Of a stretch of DNA of 64,000 nucleotides, positions 11,263 through 20,379 are shown one piece after another (within the stretch, counting starts at the first letter, position 1; each line of letters begins with the position of its first letter). Source of the stretch: Theristus sp. LFF4_11 (lineage: Eukaryota; Nematoda; Chromadorea; Monhysterida; Xyalidae); the NCBI GenBank assembly GCA_030248135.1, contig JASANC010002128.1, positions 1-64,000 of the forward strand, written 5' to 3'. Under the pieces are notes generated by a model, which worked only from the letters and a program-made list of their open reading frames with translations, searched no databases and was not told the DNA's origin. The position numbers were made by a program, and so were the translations under genes.

Positions 11263-11984
11263 TAGGGTTGTTAAAAAAAACAAAAATCGTCATTTTTGTT
11301 TAAAAAAAAAAAATTTAAAAAAAAAAATTTCAAAAATCAAAGTTGTGCTAAATCAATCAGGGAGTCCGAAGAACCACATATGATATGCAAGCGCCTCCCG
11401 AATGACACCCGTATGGCGGAACTTTGCAGATTTTGTTTTGGTGACCTCAATTACCCCTTTTCCAAACCGTCACCATGCCTCTTCTTGTGTTTTGACCTCC
11501 AAAACGTCACTAATTGTCCCCAGCTAAGCTAATGCTAAAGTGAAGACAAACATACCGCCTTGAAATTCGATCAATTCTTCTGATGGTGTCGCGACCACAC
11601 GACACGAAGCAGCAACCAGACAACGTAGCGCTTGCAAACGGTGCAGCGAGCACAATCGGACGCTCTGCGAGGCTAATCGTCACCTTATCTGCATCGGAAA
11701 TGGTAGGCTAAGCTTTGGGACGCTCAAAAACTTCATCGCAGATGTTGTCGAAGCCTAAAATCAGTCGGTAAAACGGCCCAAAATCGACTGCTAAAGGTTT
11801 TACGAGGTATAATCAAAGAAAATTTTTGTTGAACTTTCGAAAAATTGTGCCAAAATTGAGGTTTTCAGAGCATATTAGAGGAAAATTTTTCGAATTTTAA
11901 AAAAAAAAAAATCGGCATTTTTGTTTTTTTTTAATCACTTTTTTTTTTAAAAAAAAAAATTTTCATTTTTGTTTAACAACCCTA
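11263..11984. mobile_element. hAT-like MITE family A, copy 1
   Basis: 722 bp with terminal inverted repeats TAGGGTTGTTAAA / TTTAACAACCCTA and the exact 8-bp target duplication CTTGTGAT at 11255-11262 and 11985-11992. An 8-bp duplication with TAGGG-type ends is the signature of hAT transposons. Subterminal A/T runs follow each end. An internal ATG frame (MICKRLPNDTRMAELCRFCF and so on, about 50 residues) recurs in the other copies but has no recognisable domain, so the element is probably non-autonomous. Confidence 0.9.
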
Positions 11985-12062
11985 CTTGTGATGAAATGTG
12001 ATGTGATGAAAACTGCTTGTCAGTAAACTGTTGGCTGTTGCCGATTTGTCGTCTGGTCGTGT

Positions 12063-12109
12063 CTCGAAGAAGCGCGGCGTTGTCCAGGACAACGCCGCGC
12101 TTCTTCGAG
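12063..12109. repeat. 47-bp perfect palindrome
   Basis: Arms of 23 bp (CTCGAAGAAGCGCGGCGTTG, then TCC) mirror each other around a single central A at 12086. It lies in the 230 bp between two hAT-like MITEs and has no counterpart seen elsewhere in the window. Confidence 0.92.
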
Positions 12110-12212
12110 TGTCCATCCGTGAACCAGTGTGTTTTATACCTGAAGTATTCAAAAAATTAATATGGAACACAGAAAAATCATTTGGAACGAGAAACACGAC
12201 CTGGGTCTGGAT

Positions 12213-13257
12213 TAGGGTTAGGGGAAAAAAAATCCGGATTTTTTTTTAAATTAAAAAAAAATTTTTTTTTTTTTTAAATTTTTTTTACAAGTTAGGTTTG
12301 TTCGAAGCGTCTCGTCGAGCTGAGTTCAGCTAGACTATTTTCAGAACGATCCGGAAAACTATAAGAGCGAAAATCGTGTTTTATTGAAATTATGTCCATT
12401 TCATAGAGGGAAAGTTGCATTTTCAACAGTAAAACAGGACAATTTTCGACGTGTACTTGAATATTGAACCGTTCTTAGTTGTTCCTCTTTAGAAAATTGC
12501 CAAAATTTGACTGTGTTCAAAAATTCCTGTTTGCTGTAGCTGTCGGCAACCCCTGTCGACCCGGTCGCCCCCCCCCCCCAAGACACTTACTTTCAGGTTC
12601 AACCAGCTATGCTATCTGCCACATGGCGAGAGCCCACTCTTCAAATCATCGTATCGAAAACACGTACCATGATTTCGCGATCACGTTGCGGGCAACTGAC
12701 AGACGCAAGTTTAACACGTTAGTTTAGCTCAGCACGCAAGTTTTAACATGTGGCCATGTTATCGGGTATCTGAAAAACGGTCGTGTGATGTGGTATTAAC
12801 CAACATCTCTGCTCCAATTGTTTAACAATATATCGCACAACTCCATTGTAGACCTATAACATACGCCAATCAACAAAATATCATGTTCATCTCATGGCCT
12901 ACCGACTGAAAAAACATGTTCTAAGTTGCAAGAAAACGATTTCTGAAACGATATTTCAATTCAGTTAAGTCATTTCAACGCTAAAAATTGACTCTAGAAG
13001 TCATCCAAATCGAAAAACATGGAGTACGTCGGTCAAAATGACCAAATAATGACATGTACCTAAGCACACAAAGAAGTTGGGAAGAAAATTTGGTTTGAAC
13101 TTTCAAAAAATTATGCCATAAATCGAATTTTCAAAGCAAAGTAGAAGAAAAATTTTTCAAATTTTTTTTTTAAGTTTGAAAAAAAAAATCCAAATTTTTA
13201 AAAAAAAAACGAAAAAAAAATAAAAAAAAATTTTTTTTTTCAAAGCCCCTAACCCTA
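12213..13257. mobile_element. hAT-like MITE family B, copy 1
   Basis: 1045 bp bounded by TAGGGTTAGGGG / CCCCTAACCCTA and flanked by the exact 8-bp duplication GTCTGGAT (12205-12212 and 13258-13265). The interior (GCGTCTCGTCGAGCTGAGTT and so on) is repeated in inverse orientation in copy 2 at 14769-15773. The telomere-like look of the ends is coincidental. Confidence 0.92.
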
Positions 13258-13314
13258 GTCTGGATGACTGGATCCACTCCATCCACATGCCGCAAAAGGA
13301 AGGTCCAATTAAGG

Positions 13315-13717
13315 GTTGTTGAACAAAAATCAATTAAAAAACAAAAATGCTAAATTTTTTATAATTAGAAATTTTTTTCCTCTAATATGCTCTGAAAATC
13401 TCATTTTTGGCACAATTTTTTGAAAGTTCAACAAAAATTTTCTTACCGTTTTACTGACTGATTTTAGGCTTCGACATCTGCGATGAAGTTTTTGAGCATC
13501 CCAAAGCTTGGCTTACCATTTCCGGCGCAGATAAGGTGACGATTCGCCTCGCAATCTGAATTCTGAGCGTCCGAGCTGCTCCGTTTGCAAGCGTTACGTT
13601 GTCTGGTTGCTGTTTCGTGTCCTGTCATCGACATCATCAGAATTGATCGAATTTAAAGCCGGTTAGTGTGTTTTCACTTGAGCTGGAGACAATTAGTGAC
13701 GTTTTGAGGGTCAAAAC
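13315..13717 (-). mobile_element. Family A MITE, truncated inverted copy
   Basis: Starts AGGGTTGTTGAACAAAAATC and carries the diverged family A interior (GACTGATTTTAGGCTTCGAC; TTGCAAGCGTTACGTTGTCT) in reverse. It breaks off at AGGGTCAAAAC where another family A copy begins on the opposite strand at 13718. Confidence 0.75.
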
Positions 13718-14768
13718 TAGGGTTGTTAAAAAAACAAAAATCGCCATTTTTGTTTAAAAAAATTTTTTTTTTTAATTTCAAAAATCAAAGTTGTGCTAAA
13801 TCAATCAGGGAGTCCGAAGAACCACATATGATATGCAAGCGCCTCCCGAATGACTCCCGTATGGCTGAACTTTGCAGATTTTGTTTTGGTGACCTCAATT
13901 ACCCCTTTTCCAAACCGTCACCATGCCTCTTCTTGTGTTTTGACCTCCAAAACGTCACTAACTGCCCCCAGCTAAACTAATGCTAAAGTGAAGACAAACA
14001 TACCGTCTTGAAATTCGATCAATTTTTTTTCTGATAATGTCGCGACGACACGACACGAAGCAGCAACCAGACAACGTAGCGCTTGCAAACGGAGCAGCGA
14101 GCAATAATCGGAGATCTGCGAGGCGAATCGTGGGCCTTTATTTGCATCGGAAATGGTAGGCCAATCCCTAACGGGACGCTTAAAAACTTCATCGCAGACA
14201 GTACCGTGGGCCCAAAACAATTTTCGAAGGGGGGGGGGTATGGTGCCGTGGGGGGTCCCGACCAAAACGTGAGGGGGGTCCAACCTATGGTAACGTGGGA
14301 CCCCCCCATGGGGGTCCCATGGGGGGTGCATTTTTTTCAAAATTTTCTGTGGGGGGGGACCACCCCCCCACCCCCCCATGATACTTTATCGCTTAAATTT
14401 TGAAGGAAAAACGCTAAATTTTGCTGCACAATCGTTGAAATTACTATGAAGAGCGTCAAGTTATCATATATTCAGCTTATATTATGGACGTTAGAGACAA
14501 AAAATCATGATTGTCGAAAAAAATTTTTAGGGTGTACGGAACATTTTTGGGGGGGGGGGGTCTCCGCCGGACCAATTTTCATGGGGGGGGTGGGGGGGGG
14601 GTGTCGGCCAAATTTTCGAGGGGGGGGGGGGGGTCCGATGGGGGGGGGGGTGCCCGTTGGGGGGGGGGGTGGCACGGTGCCCCCCCACCCCCCCCACCCG
14701 ACGGTCTCTGGTGCTCTGGGGGGGTGTACCAGTACCGAAGACGAGGGGGGGTGGGGGGGGGGTACACC

Positions 14769-15773
14769 TAGGGTTAGGGGCTTTGAAAAAAATTTTTTTT
14801 TTTATTTTTTTTTTCGTTTTTTTAAAAAAAATTTGGATTTTTTTTTTCAAACTTAAAAAAAAAATTTGAAAAATTTTTCTTCTACTTTGCTCTGAAAATT
14901 CGATTTATGGCATAATTTTTTGAAAGTTCAAACCAAATTTTCTTCCCAACTTCTTTGTGTGCTTAGGTACATGTCATTATTTGGTCATTTTGACCGACGT
15001 ACTCCATGTTTTTCGATTTGGATGACTTCTAGAGTCAATTTTTAGCGTTGAAATGACTTAACTGAATTGAAATATCGTTTCAGAAATCGTTTTCTAGCAA
15101 CTTAGAACATGTTTTTTCAGTCGGTGGTAGGCCATGAGATGAACATGATATTTTGTTGATTGGCGTATGTTATAGGTCTACAATGGAGTTGTGCGATATA
15201 TTGTTAAACAATTGGAGCGGAGATGTTGGTTAATACCACATCACACGACCGTTTTTCAGATACCCGATAACATGGCCACATGTTAAAACTTGCGTGCTGA
15301 GCTAAACTAACGTGTTAAACTTGCGTCTGTCAGTTGCCCGCAACGTGATCGCGAAATCATGGTACGTGTTTTCGATACGATGATTTGAAGACTGGGCTCT
15401 CGCCATGTGGCAGATAGCATAGCTGGTTGAACCTGAAAGTAAGCAAACAGGAATTTTTGAACACAGTCAAATTTTGGTAATTTTCTAAAGAGGAACAACT
15501 AAGAACGGTTCAATATTCAAGTACACGTCGAAAATTGTCCTGTTTTACTGTTGAAAATGCAACTTTCCCTCTATGAAATGGACATAATTTCAATAAAACA
15601 CGATTTTCGCTCTTATAGTTTTCCGGATCGTTCTGAAAATAGTCTAGATGAACTCAGCTCGACGAGACGCTTCGAACAAACCTAACTTGTAAAAAAAATT
15701 TTTTTTTTTTTAAAAAAAATTTTTTTTTTAATTTAAAAAAAAAATCCGGATTTTTTTTTTTCCCCTAACCCTA
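14769..15773. mobile_element. hAT-like MITE family B, copy 2 (nested in D)
   Basis: 1005 bp with TAGGGTTAGGGG / CCCCTAACCCTA ends and the exact 8-bp duplication GGTACACC at 14761-14768 and 15774-15781. The interior is the reverse complement of copy 1 with few differences. Confidence 0.92.
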
Positions 15774-16149
15774 GGTACACCCCCCCCCCCCCCGCGCACC
15801 CGGGGCCGCCGCGGGGGGGGGGGGGGGGGGGGGGTCACGCGACACCCACCCCCCAAAACCTGACACTGGACCATCCACACCCCCCCCCCTCGAAATTTGC
15901 TAGACACCCCTCCACCCCCCCCCTAGATGGACCTAAGTAACAGTGACACCCCCCAAAAATTTTCTCGGACCACCCAAAAATCATGAATTTTTGCTCAAAA
16001 ATCATGATTTTTTTGTCTTTAAAGACCATAATATAAGCTAAATATATGATAACTTGACATTCTTCATTGTAATTTCAAAGATTTTGCAGCAAAATTTAGT
16101 GTTTTTCCTTCAAAATTTAAGCGAAAAAATCTCATGGGTGGGGTGGGGG

Positions 16150-16898
16150 TAGAGATGTAAGCTTCAAAAAAAAAATTTTTTTTTATTTTTTTTTAAAAAA
16201 AAAGTAAAAAAAAATGAGCATTTTTTTTATTTTTTTTATTAAAAATTTTTGAAATTTTTTCTTTAATGTGCCCTGAAAATGCCGTTTTTGGCATAATTTT
16301 TCGAAAGTTCAACAAAAATTTTCTTTGGCTTTACCTTGTCACTTAGTCTTCAACGCTGCAGGTGGTATTCTGGATTGATTTATCGACTGTTTTCAGCCTT
16401 GGTGAGTGATGATCGACTCGCCCATTGAAGTACTTGAGCGTCGCAAAGGCTAGTTCAACAAATTCCGATGTCGCTAAGGTGAGATAGAAGCAGAGAACTC
16501 ACATTTACGCATCGTTTTTCAGGATCTCGAAAGGTGGAAATTGCACTGTCTGCCACTGCAAGCGTAACTTCGTTGGTTGCTCGTTGCTGTTTCGCCTCGT
16601 GTCGTCAGCATGATCACACCGGTTTGTTGTGGAACTTGTTTCCATGTTATTTGAGGTGAATTGAGAGGCAAAACACGAGACGTGATGTCGTCGGTGGGAA
16701 AATGGGGTCGCCGAAACCAAGTCTGAAATTTTCACCCTCCTCCCATATGAGTGGGGGTCATATGGTAAGTCGGTGGCTCCTCAGATGGTGATATTCGGAC
16801 TCCCTGAAAAATTCTGAACAACTTTCACTTTAAAAAAAAAAAATTAAAAAAAAAATTTAAAAAAAAAAATAGAAAATTTTTTTTTCTTGACATCTCTA
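16150..16898. mobile_element. hAT-like MITE family C, copy 1 (nested in D)
   Basis: 749 bp bounded by TAGAGATGTAA / TTGACATCTCTA with the 8-bp duplication GGTGGGGG at 16142-16149 and 16899-16906. The interior shares blocks with family A (TTTTTCGAAAGTTCAACAAA; an ACACGA.GC.AA.CAGCAAC region in the other orientation), so A and C are related. A minus-strand frame of 76 codons (16505-16735) is conserved in copy 2. Confidence 0.88.
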
Positions 16899-17068
16899 GG
16901 TGGGGGGTGTGCACCCCCCAGAAAATTTTCTACAATAGTGCACCCCCCATGGCCCACGCCTGGGGGGGTGTCACTGTACCATGACTGACACCCCCCCACT
17001 GAAAAATTTTTGGCACCCCCCCTCGAAAATTTGCTTTCGCCTTCGGTACTGGGGTGTACGTACCCCCC

Positions 17069-17779
17069 TAGGGTTGTTAAAAAACAAAAATCGTCATTTT
17101 TGTTTTTTTTGAAATTTTTTTTTTAAATTTCAAAAATCAAAGTTGTGCTAAATCAATCAGGGAGTCCGAAGAACCACATATGATATGCAAGCGCCTCCCG
17201 ACTGACTCCCGTATGGCGGAACTTTGCAGATTTTGTTTTGGTGACCTCAATTACCCCTTTTCCAAACCGTCACCATGCCTCTTCTTGTGTTTTGACCTCC
17301 AAAACGTCACTAATTGTCCCCAGCTAAGCTAATGCTGAAGTGAAGACAAACATACCGCCTTGAAATTCGATCAATTCTTCTGATGGTGTCGCGACGACAC
17401 GACACGAAGCAGCAACCAGACAACGTAGCGCTTGCAAACGGAGCAGCGAGCACAATCGGACGCTCTGCGAGGCGAATCGTCACCTTATTTGCATCGGAAA
17501 TGGTAGGCTAAGCTTTGGGACGCTCAAAAACTTCATCGCAGATGTTGTCGAAGCCTAAAATCAGTCGGTAAAACGGCCCCCAAAATCGACTGCTAAAGGT
17601 TTTACGAGGTGTAATCAAAGAAAATTTTTGTTGAACTTTCGAAAAATTGTGCCAAAATTGAGGTTTTCAGAGCATATTAGAAGAAAATTTTTCGATTTTT
17701 TTTTTTAAATCGGCATTTTTGTTTTTTTTAAATCACTTTTTTTTTTAAAATTTTTTTTCATTTTTGTTTAACAACCCTA
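17069..17779 (+). mobile_element. hAT-like MITE family A, copy 3 (nested in D)
   Basis: 711 bp with TAGGGTTGTTAAA / TTTAACAACCCTA ends and the 8-bp duplication TACCCCCC (17061-17068 and 17780-17787). Nearly identical to the copy at 11263. Confidence 0.9.
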
Positions 17780-18059
17780 TACCCCCCCCCGGCCCCACCC
17801 CCCCTCGCCCACGGTACTGATCGCAGATGTTGTTGAAGCCTGAAATCAGTCGGTAAAACGGTCCAAAATCGACTGCTAAAGGTTTTACGAGGTATAATCA
17901 AAGAAAATTTTTGTTGAACTTTCGAAAAATTGTGCCAAAATTGAGGTTTTCAGAGCATATTAGAAAATTTTTTTTCGAATTAAAAAAAAATCGGCATTTT
18001 TGTTTTTTTAATTACTTTTTTTTAAAAATTCATTTTTGTTTAACAACCCTAGTACCGGT

Positions 18060-18410
18060 ATCTGGACTGGACTTTGCTCGTCGATCTTCGACTTCGACCT
18101 GAATGAAAGTAGAAATTGTCACAAAAAATTCTGCCAAAAACAAAGTCCACTCAAAACTCTGGGCAAAAAAGCATAATGATACTTTCTAGGGAAAAGTGTC
18201 TTAAACGCATTTTCAGATAAAAAGAAAATACAATTTTGATGGTCAAAATTAAAATTCGTTTTTTAATCAGAAAAAGTTAATTAAAAATTTCAATTTAAAA
18301 AAAATTAGTTTAAAAAATATCGAACCCTAGACTAGGGTTAGGGGAGAAATAAAAATACGGACCTTTTCGGGTCGAATCGAAGCGTCTCGTCGAGTTGAGT
18401 TCAGCTGTAC
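18060..18410. mobile_element. Repeat E copy 2 plus a family B end fragment
   Basis: 18060-18330 is the reverse complement of 10975-11190, ending TCGAACCCTAG. Immediately after, CTAGGGTTAGGGG and GAAGCGTCTCGTCGAGTTGA (18331-18410) are a truncated family B end. Confidence 0.65.
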
Positions 18411-18722
18411 TTTTAATTGCGAGACGTCACAAATTTTTTTACGTGGCAGTGAACATTTTTTAACGCCAAACAACTGACAATGGTGGTTTTAAACGACGTT
18501 TTAACACAAAAACATATTCTCTAAGTTGCACTGAGTAAATTTGAAGGTGATTATCATATTAGTTGGCCGCATCACATTTTGCGATTTCTCTGTTTGGCCG
18601 CATCACATTTTGCGATTTCTCCTGTATTTTACTGTAAAGTAACTGTTAAATAATCAGCTTTTCTAAGCAAAACCACATGGCTTCCAAAAAGACCGACGGT
18701 CCAGTGTTCTTTATCCATCAAA
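18411..18722. other. Intergenic, one short tandem duplication
   Basis: Includes a direct repeat GGCCGCATCACATTTTGCGA (about 18564 and 18597). No gene seen. Confidence 0.4.
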
Positions 18723-18870
18723 TCACAACGTCAAGTTCAGCTTCTTGTCGATTCTGTCGCTCAGTTCGCTTATCGCCTGCACGCTCGTCGACAGCGGCTG
18801 CCGGATTTTGCCGATCGTCAGCCAGCGATCAAACGGCGCTCCCCACCACTCGAGTTTCTCGTTATCATAC
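18723..18870 (-). CDS. Terminal coding exon, unknown protein
   Basis: A minus-strand acceptor (TTAAAG) is followed by 48 codons, YDNEKLEWWGAPFDRWLTIG, then KIRQPLSTSVQAISELSDRI, then DKKLNLTL and a stop. The composition is strongly protein-like. It may be the last exon of a gene whose other exons were not found, or an alternative 3' exon of the cysteine-rich gene just upstream on the same strand. Family unknown. Confidence 0.4.
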
Positions 18871-19124
18871 CTTTAATTGTCTCTTTTCAAATCTTTAGCG
18901 ACATATAACGCTGCTGTGTGACAAGTGACACACACTGATAAACACGGAAAGGACGTTACGAAATTGGCTGCTGAAGCGGCTGCTAAAGTGGCTATTTTAG
19001 TAAATTGATGGCCAATTTAATTTGTTAGCATCGTTTTCGTTGAGTGCCGAATGTGTGTATGTTTGAGTGTAAAAGCGAATGCAACATGACACCAAGAAAC
19101 GTATGTTCATGTATTGATGTCAGT

Positions 19125-20047
19125 TCACGGTCTCACACTAATCTCTTCATCAAGCACCTTTCTCACTATTGTCTCATTAAGAAAGGCCAAGGAATGTGAT
19201 TGTGGATGGGTGTGGCCGTTTGAAATGTTTGAAAGAGCTTCAGTGAAGACCAACTTGTAGCAAGCGTTGTTCGTCGGCGCCAGTGTCACAGCGTCACAGG
19301 CTTTGTCCTTTCGACACCAGTCCCAACAGTCCGCTGGCGACGACGCGAACTTGAACTCGGTGTGATTGTGCAGGCGGAAGTCAACGGCCGCGTGGAAGTC
19401 GTCTGAAATGGTTTCTGTTTTTTTTGCGGAAAAAACACTTTTTAAACACTGTAAAACTAAAGATTGTTCGTCGGACTCACCGACACGCTTGCACGGATCG
19501 TTGTCGGGCTTGTTATCTTTGCAGGCCAACAGCGCCTCACCCATTGTGACCATGCAATCACGGCTGGCCTTTGCGATTTGGTAGGACAGACAAACCTGTG
19601 TGCAAAAATTGTCGGTTCTTTTGGTTCTGCGACTCAATGCGCCTGCAGACATCGAACGGAAATCAGTTTCATGCTTTTGATGCAGCAGTTCCAAATGGCT
19701 CGAGAGACACAATCGTATCTCGGGGACACGGTCACTTTACCAGTTTGGAATTCCCGCGTCAAGCAAGAAACTATGCACCACTCTATACGAGCATTGCGTC
19801 GCAGAACCAAATGTAAGAGAAGAGACTACCACTATTTTTTGCAGTGCGTTGTTGAACAAAATGTGCGTCCAACGTACTGTGCAATCCCAATCGTCTTTCT
19901 TCGTGACATTCCCCTCATCTCGTTCGCCGGTCATGCAGAGGTTCCAGCATTGGTTCAGCGCTCCAGCTAACGGCACCAAACAGCCGTAGCACTGAGCGAC
20001 GTGCCCGGCGGTGCAAGACACGATGCTGCTGAAAAGTTGTGCCTTCG
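19125..20047 (-). CDS. Cysteine-rich, probably secreted protein with a PAN/apple-like C-terminal segment (5' end not found)
   Basis: Three exons with matching phases: 20047-19833, 19595-19481 (donor GTGAGTCC) and 19402-19125. Exon 1 has paired cysteines (SCTAGHVAQCYGCLVPLAGA, then LNQCWNLC). Exon 2 continues VCLSYQIAKASRDCMVTMGE. Exon 3 contains FKFASSPADCWDWCRKDKAC followed by DAVTLAPTNNACYKLVF, which has the spacing of a PAN/apple-type fold (Cys near the helix, Cys before the last strand). Such modules act outside the cell in adhesion or matrix proteins. No signal peptide exon was located, so the start is missing. The first joint (GTGGTAGTC donor) is the least certain. Confidence 0.5.
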
Positions 20048-20135
20048 CTGCAATGGTCACGTTCTCTCAATTTTATTTGTAATCATTCAACCTAATAGAC
20101 GTCTTTATTGGGTTTCGCAAACGCAGAAAGATGAG

Positions 20136-20219
20136 CAGATTGAGATGCAGATGTAACGGATTCAAATGTGGAATCCGCAGATTGAGATGCAGATGTAACG
20201 GATTCAAATGTGGAATCCC
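20136..20219. repeat. 42-bp direct tandem duplication
   Basis: CAGATTGAGATGCAGATGTA followed by ACGGATTCAAATGTGGAATCC occurs twice in a row with one mismatch at the end, between the two secreted-protein genes. Confidence 0.85.
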
Positions 20220-20379
20220 TATACCATGCACTAAAAAATAATTGGCTCAGCACTGTTGTGTCCTAATACGCATCGATGTCTTCGCCTTAGCGAGCATATC
20301 TGCATCTGCATCCATTTGCAGCGTATGCGTTTTAGTCTGCTTTGAAATCTATGTATTGGATGCAAATCAATGGCAGAAC

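Larger units (their letters stand above)
14199..17819. mobile_element. hAT-like element D, G/C-run-rich, host of three nested MITEs
   Basis: Ends CAGTACCGTGGGC / GCCCACGGTACTG with the 8-bp duplication ATCGCAGA. The element's own DNA (about 1.1 kb after removing the insertions) is full of G runs in the left half and C runs in the right half (for example 14228-14390, 14549-14760, 15781-15960, 16907-17068), so the two halves are roughly inverted copies of each other. It contains family B (14769-15773), family C (16150-16898) and family A (17069-17779). Confidence 0.85.
13718..18051 (+). mobile_element. Family A MITE, copy split by a nested insertion
   Basis: The left part is 13718-14198 and the right part 17820-18051, ending AACAACCCTA. 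The halves join at ATCGCAGA, which is duplicated on each side of the inserted element (14191-14198 and 17820-17827). The outer flanks of this copy do not show matching 8-bp duplications, so it has probably been rearranged since insertion. Confidence 0.8.

Noticed and set aside
14446..14856. Gly/Pro-rich frames on both strands
   Set aside because: Translations of G and C runs inside element D.
12213..15773. Internal telomere repeats (TAGGGTTAGGGG)
   Set aside because: They are exactly the terminal inverted repeats of an element with 8-bp target duplications, not tandem telomere arrays.
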